34,717 nt of DNA from the NCBI GenBank assembly GCA_964606855.1, contig CAZSHM010000011.1:1-34717 (forward strand), in the 5' to 3' direction. The notes under the pieces are model-generated. The model saw only the letters and a list, made by a program, of their open reading frames with translations, was not told where the DNA came from and did no database searches. Positions within the stretch are counted from its first letter, which is position 1; every line of letters begins with the position of its first letter. This document shows, piece by piece, positions 31,967 through 34,717 of this stretch. The DNA is from UBA7185 sp964606855. GTDB lineage: Bacteria > Bacillota > Peptococcia > Peptococcales > Peptococcaceae. The translations under genes were made by a program, and so were the position numbers.

Positions 31967-33154
31967 TCACAAGATAAACGCTTTTTTCCCTTCTACCTTA
32001 TCCCGCCACAGCGGCGACATGCCCCGGAGATGCTCCACCACTTTGGGGATCTCCGCGATCATGTACTCGACCTCTTCCTCCGTGTTCTCCTCGCAGAGAC
32101 TCAGGCGCAGAGATCCGTGCGCGATCTCCGCGCTCCGGCCGATCGCCAGGAGCACATGGCTCGGGTCGAGCGAGCCGGATGTACAGGCGGATCCCGAGGA
32201 GGCGCAGATTCCTTTCGCGTCCAGCAGCAGGAGCAGGCTCTCCCCCTCGATGCCCTCAAAGCAGAAATGCACATTGCCGGGCAGGCGGTGCAGCGGATCG
32301 CCGTTCAGCGCGGAATGCGGAACCGCCGAGAGCCCCGCGATCAGCTTGTCCCGCATCGCGGAGACTTTGACGCTGTTCTCCTCCATGTGGCGGACGGCAT
32401 CACAGAGCGCGGCCGCCATACCCATGATGGCCGGGATATTCTCCGTTCCGGCGCGCTTGCCCTTCTCCTGCGCGCCGCCCTCGATCAGGTTCGTCAGCGG
32501 CACACCGTTCCTCGCGTAGAGCACGCCGCTGCCTTTGGGCCCGTGAAATTTGTGCGCGGACAGGGAGAGCATGTCGATCTGCTGCGCCTTCACGTCGATG
32601 GGCAGATGCCCCGCCGCCTGCACCGCGTCCGTGTGGAAGAGGACACCCCGCTCGCGGCAGACCGCGCCGATCTCCGGGATGGGCAGGATGGAGCCGATCT
32701 CATTGTTGGCATACATCACCGTCACCAGGCAGGTATCCGGCCGGATGGCCTCGGCAACCTGCTCCGCCGTGATGTTGCCGATCTCGCCCACATCGAGGAG
32801 CTGCACGTCATAGCCCTCCCGTTTCAGCTTGTCCAGGGTGTGCAGCACCGCGTGGTGCTCAAACGTGGTGGAGAGAATGTGTTTTTTGCCCTTGCGCGCG
32901 CCGAGCGCCGCGGCGGAGAGGATGGCCTGGTTGTCCGCCTCGCTGCCCCCGGAAGTGAAGTAGATCTCCCGCGCGTCCGCGCCGATGCACGCCGCAATGT
33001 CCTGCCGGGCGCGCGCCAGCGCTTCGGCCGCCCGCTGGCCGACAGAGTGCAGACTGGACGGATTGCCGTACAGTTCATCCATATAGGGAAGCATGGCCTC
33101 GACCGCGACCCGGCTCATCCGGGTGGTCGCGGCATTATCTGCATAGATCGTCAT
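31967..33154 (-). CDS. iscS: Cysteine desulfurase (IscS/NifS type)
   Basis: A 395-residue PLP enzyme that takes sulfur from cysteine and passes it as a persulfide to IscU and tRNA-thiolation partners. H101 (FEHH), D177 (HTDAVQ), Schiff-base K202 (SAHKFHGPKG) and persulfide C324 on a long loop (SSGSACTSGSLDPSHVL) are present; the loop places it in the IscS/NifS group and not SufS. The start is the ATG after AGGAGCG. It lies 144 bases after metY, with a possible extra promoter (-10 TACAAT at 33177-33182), and is followed directly by iscU. Confidence 0.95.
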   Translation of the reverse strand: MTIYADNAATTRMSRVAVEAMLPYMDELYGNPSSLHSVGQRAAEALARARQDIAACIGADAREIYFTSGGSEADNQAILSAAALGARKGKKHILSTTFEHHAVLHTLDKLKREGYDVQLLDVGEIGNITAEQVAEAIRPDTCLVTVMYANNEIGSILPIPEIGAVCRERGVLFHTDAVQAAGHLPIDVKAQQIDMLSLSAHKFHGPKGSGVLYARNGVPLTNLIEGGAQEKGKRAGTENIPAIMGMAAALCDAVRHMEENSVKVSAMRDKLIAGLSAVPHSALNGDPLHRLPGNVHFCFEGIEGESLLLLLDAKGICASSGSACTSGSLDPSHVLLAIGRSAEIAHGSLRLSLCEENTEEEVEYMIAEIPKVVEHLRGMSPLWRDKVEGKKAFIL

Positions 33155-33170
33155 AGGTTCGCTCCTTGTA

Positions 33171-33182
33171 TGATAGATTGTA
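33171..33182 (-). promoter_or_regulatory. Possible iscS promoter -10 and shared regulatory word
   Basis: On the minus strand a -10 TACAAT (33177-33182) overlaps CAATCTATCA (33171-33180). The same ten bases occur in the metY leader at 34644-34653 in the same orientation. The -35 is poor, which would suit control by a DNA-binding protein. Confidence 0.45.
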
Positions 33183-33229
33183 GGATAGAGTAGTCGTGCT
33201 GCGTGCCCTTCTTTTTCGTGTTGTGCCGC

Positions 33230-33265
33230 GCGCCCGCAAGTTCAGGCCGCCTCCCCCGCGGGCGC
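33230..33265. repeat. 8-bp inverted repeat between metY and iscS
   Basis: GCGCCCGC (33230-33237) and GCGGGCGC (33258-33265), 20-base loop, no T-tract. Read-through from metY into iscS is therefore plausible. Confidence 0.4.
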
Positions 33266-33298
33266 AGTCCGTAAAGATCGGAGCCGTCCGCGGCCGAA

Positions 33299-34597
33299 TC
33301 AGGCTTCGGAATCCGCCGCGACCGCCGCAAACCCGCGCCGGAGATCGTCCAGGATGTCGTCGATATGCTCCGTGCCGATGGAGAGACGAATCGTGTTCGG
33401 CCGGATTCCCTGGTCCTCCAGCTCCTCGGCGCTCAGCTGGCTGTGCGTGGTGGTGGCGGGATGAATGACCAGACTCTTGACGTCCGCCACATTGGCGAGC
33501 AGCGAGAAGACTTCCAAACTGTCGATAAATTTGCGCGCTTCGCGCTCCCCGCCCCGGATCTCAAAGGTGAAGATGGAGGCGCCGCCGTTCGGAAAATAGC
33601 GCGTGTACAGCGCGTGATCCGGATGATCCGCGAGCGACGGATGGTTGACCTTCTCCACCTGCGGATGCTTGGACAGGAAATCGACCACCTTCGCCGTGTT
33701 CTCCGCGTGGCGCTCCACGCGCAGGGAGAGCGTCTCGATGCCCTGCAGGAGCAGGAACGCCGCGAAGGGCGAGATCGTAGCCCCGGTGTCGCGCAGAAGG
33801 ATTGCCCGGATATAGGTCACCAGCGCCGCCGGCCCGGCCGCCTGCGTGAAGGATACGCCGTGGTAGCTGGGGTTCGGCTCGGCGATGGCCGGATACTTTC
33901 CGCTGGCCGCCCAGTCAAAGGTTCCGGCCTCCACGATGATGCCGCCCAGGGTGGTGCCGTGTCCACCGAGGAACTTTGTGGCGGAATGCACCACAACATC
34001 CGCGCCGTGCTCGATGGGCCGGATGAGATAGGGGGTTCCGAACGTGTTGTCCACCACCAGCGGCAGCCCGTGCCGGTGCGCGAGTTCCGCGAGCGCGTCG
34101 ATATCGGGGATATCGCTGTTGGGGTTCCCCAGCGTCTCGATGTAGATGGCGCGTGTGTCCGCCCGGATGGCCGCCTCCACCTCGGCTAAGTCGTGGATGT
34201 TGACAAAGGTTGTCGTGATACCGAGGCTCGGCAGCGTGTGCGCCATCAGATTGTAGCTGCCGCCGTAGATGGTTTTCTGCGCCACGAAATGGCCGCCGTT
34301 CTGTCCCAGAGCCTCCAGCGTGTAGGTGATGGCTGCGGCACCGGAAGCCAGCGCCAGCGCGGCCGCGCCGCCCTCCAGGGCAGCCACGCGCTGTTCCAGG
34401 ACTTCCTCCGTGGGGTTCGTCAGCCTGCCGTAGATATTGCCGGAATCGCTCAGGCCAAAGCGGGCGGCCGCCTGCGCGCAATCGCGGAAAACGTAGGACG
34501 TCGTCGCATAGATCGGAACCGCGCGGGCGTCGGTCGCCGGATCCGGGAGCTCCTGCCCCGCGTGCAGCTGCAGCGTTTCAAATCGATAGTTCGCCAT
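33299..34597 (-). CDS. metY: O-acetylhomoserine sulfhydrylase (MetY) / Cys-Met metabolism PLP enzyme
   Basis: A 432-residue PLP enzyme of the Cys/Met metabolism family. Its length and sequence (FETLQLHAGQELPDPATDARAVPIYATTSY, YGRLTNPT, FVNIHD, K208 in HSATKFLGGHG, and the 50-residue insertion near FDWAASGKYP...EPNPSYHGVSF) fit MetY rather than MetB, MetC or MetZ. It makes homocysteine from O-acetylhomoserine and sulfide, and some members also make cysteine from O-acetylserine. The ATG follows GGGAGGAAATTGAG. It is the first gene before iscS, iscU and the Rrf2 regulator, which links sulfide assimilation with Fe-S supply. Confidence 0.93.
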   Translation of the reverse strand: MANYRFETLQLHAGQELPDPATDARAVPIYATTSYVFRDCAQAAARFGLSDSGNIYGRLTNPTEEVLEQRVAALEGGAAALALASGAAAITYTLEALGQNGGHFVAQKTIYGGSYNLMAHTLPSLGITTTFVNIHDLAEVEAAIRADTRAIYIETLGNPNSDIPDIDALAELAHRHGLPLVVDNTFGTPYLIRPIEHGADVVVHSATKFLGGHGTTLGGIIVEAGTFDWAASGKYPAIAEPNPSYHGVSFTQAAGPAALVTYIRAILLRDTGATISPFAAFLLLQGIETLSLRVERHAENTAKVVDFLSKHPQVEKVNHPSLADHPDHALYTRYFPNGGASIFTFEIRGGEREARKFIDSLEVFSLLANVADVKSLVIHPATTTHSQLSAEELEDQGIRPNTIRLSIGTEHIDDILDDLRRGFAAVAADSEA

Positions 34598-34628
34598 GTC
34601 TCAATTTCCTCCCTTGTCCAATTTACCT

Positions 34629-34653
34629 ACCAAACAGATTGGTTGATAGATTG
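34629..34653 (-). promoter_or_regulatory. Candidate operator in the metY leader
   Basis: ACCAA-ACAGA-TTGGT (34629-34643) is a perfect 5-5-5 inverted repeat just after the predicted start site. It abuts the word CAATCTATCA (minus strand, 34644-34653) shared with the iscS leader. The position suits repression by the Rrf2 protein encoded in the same cluster. Confidence 0.5.
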
Positions 34654-34658
34654 CCTAC

Positions 34659-34688
34659 ATTGTAGCACCTCTCCCCCGTGCTTGTCAA
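34659..34688 (-). promoter_or_regulatory. Strong sigma-A promoter of metY
   Basis: Minus strand: consensus TTGACA, 18 bases, TACAAT with extended TGC. It is the best-matching promoter in the window. Confidence 0.82.
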
Positions 34689-34717
34689 TACACTTTTTTG
34701 GGAGAAATCGCGCCGGG

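Overview
The window reads as a piece of chromosome from a GC-rich Bacillota, most likely a Clostridia-type anaerobe. Supporting signs are RqcH, a RelQ-type small alarmone synthetase, RarA, an Rrf2/IscS/IscU cluster, a PucR-type activator, a protein with copper-amine-oxidase-like stalk repeats, Shine-Dalgarno sites of the GGAGG type and sigma-A promoters, many with an extended -10 (TGC before TATAAT). Genus cannot be fixed from the sequence. It is mostly housekeeping; no prophage, insertion sequence, CRISPR array or tRNA was seen. A 100-N scaffold gap lies at 5702-5801 inside a repeat tail of the alarmone synthetase.

Layout. 42-983 (+) is an AEC transporter converging on an orphan phosphoribosyltransferase (-). 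2047-4483 (-) holds rqcH followed by a GNAT acetyltransferase. Diverging from it, 4901-6779 (+) holds relQ and recO. These meet 6972-9813 (-), lepA followed by a class-M-like sirtuin. Diverging again, 10079-12452 (+) is the Holliday-junction operon ruvC-ruvA-ruvB plus a DUF2905 membrane protein. 12643-16423 (+) holds cydD and cydC. 16765-21723 (+) is a catabolic-looking group: PucR regulator, class III aminotransferase, iron-type alcohol dehydrogenase and a DUF1295 membrane protein. uppP (-), tmRNA (-) and a secreted stalk/transglutaminase-like protein (-) follow. A 705-base gene-free stretch (24950-25654) appears to hold two minus-strand non-coding transcription units, one of them 6S-RNA-like. 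Then come a thioredoxin (+), lon-engB-rarA (-), and metY-iscS-iscU-rrf2 (-).

How parts work together. rqcH, tmRNA, lepA and lon deal with stalled translation and protein quality. recO, ruvCAB and rarA form the recombination and fork-repair set. cydDC serves cytochrome bd assembly, although cydAB is not here. metY, iscS, iscU and the Rrf2 regulator join sulfur assimilation to Fe-S cluster assembly; a shared 10-base word in the metY and iscS leaders may be the regulator's site. The aminotransferase and dehydrogenase probably deaminate an omega-amino compound and reduce the aldehyde to an alcohol. The most unusual items are the sirtuin with Gln in place of the catalytic His and no partner genes, the RelQ repeat tail broken by the gap, the two candidate RNAs, and several clusters of perfect intergenic stem-loops.
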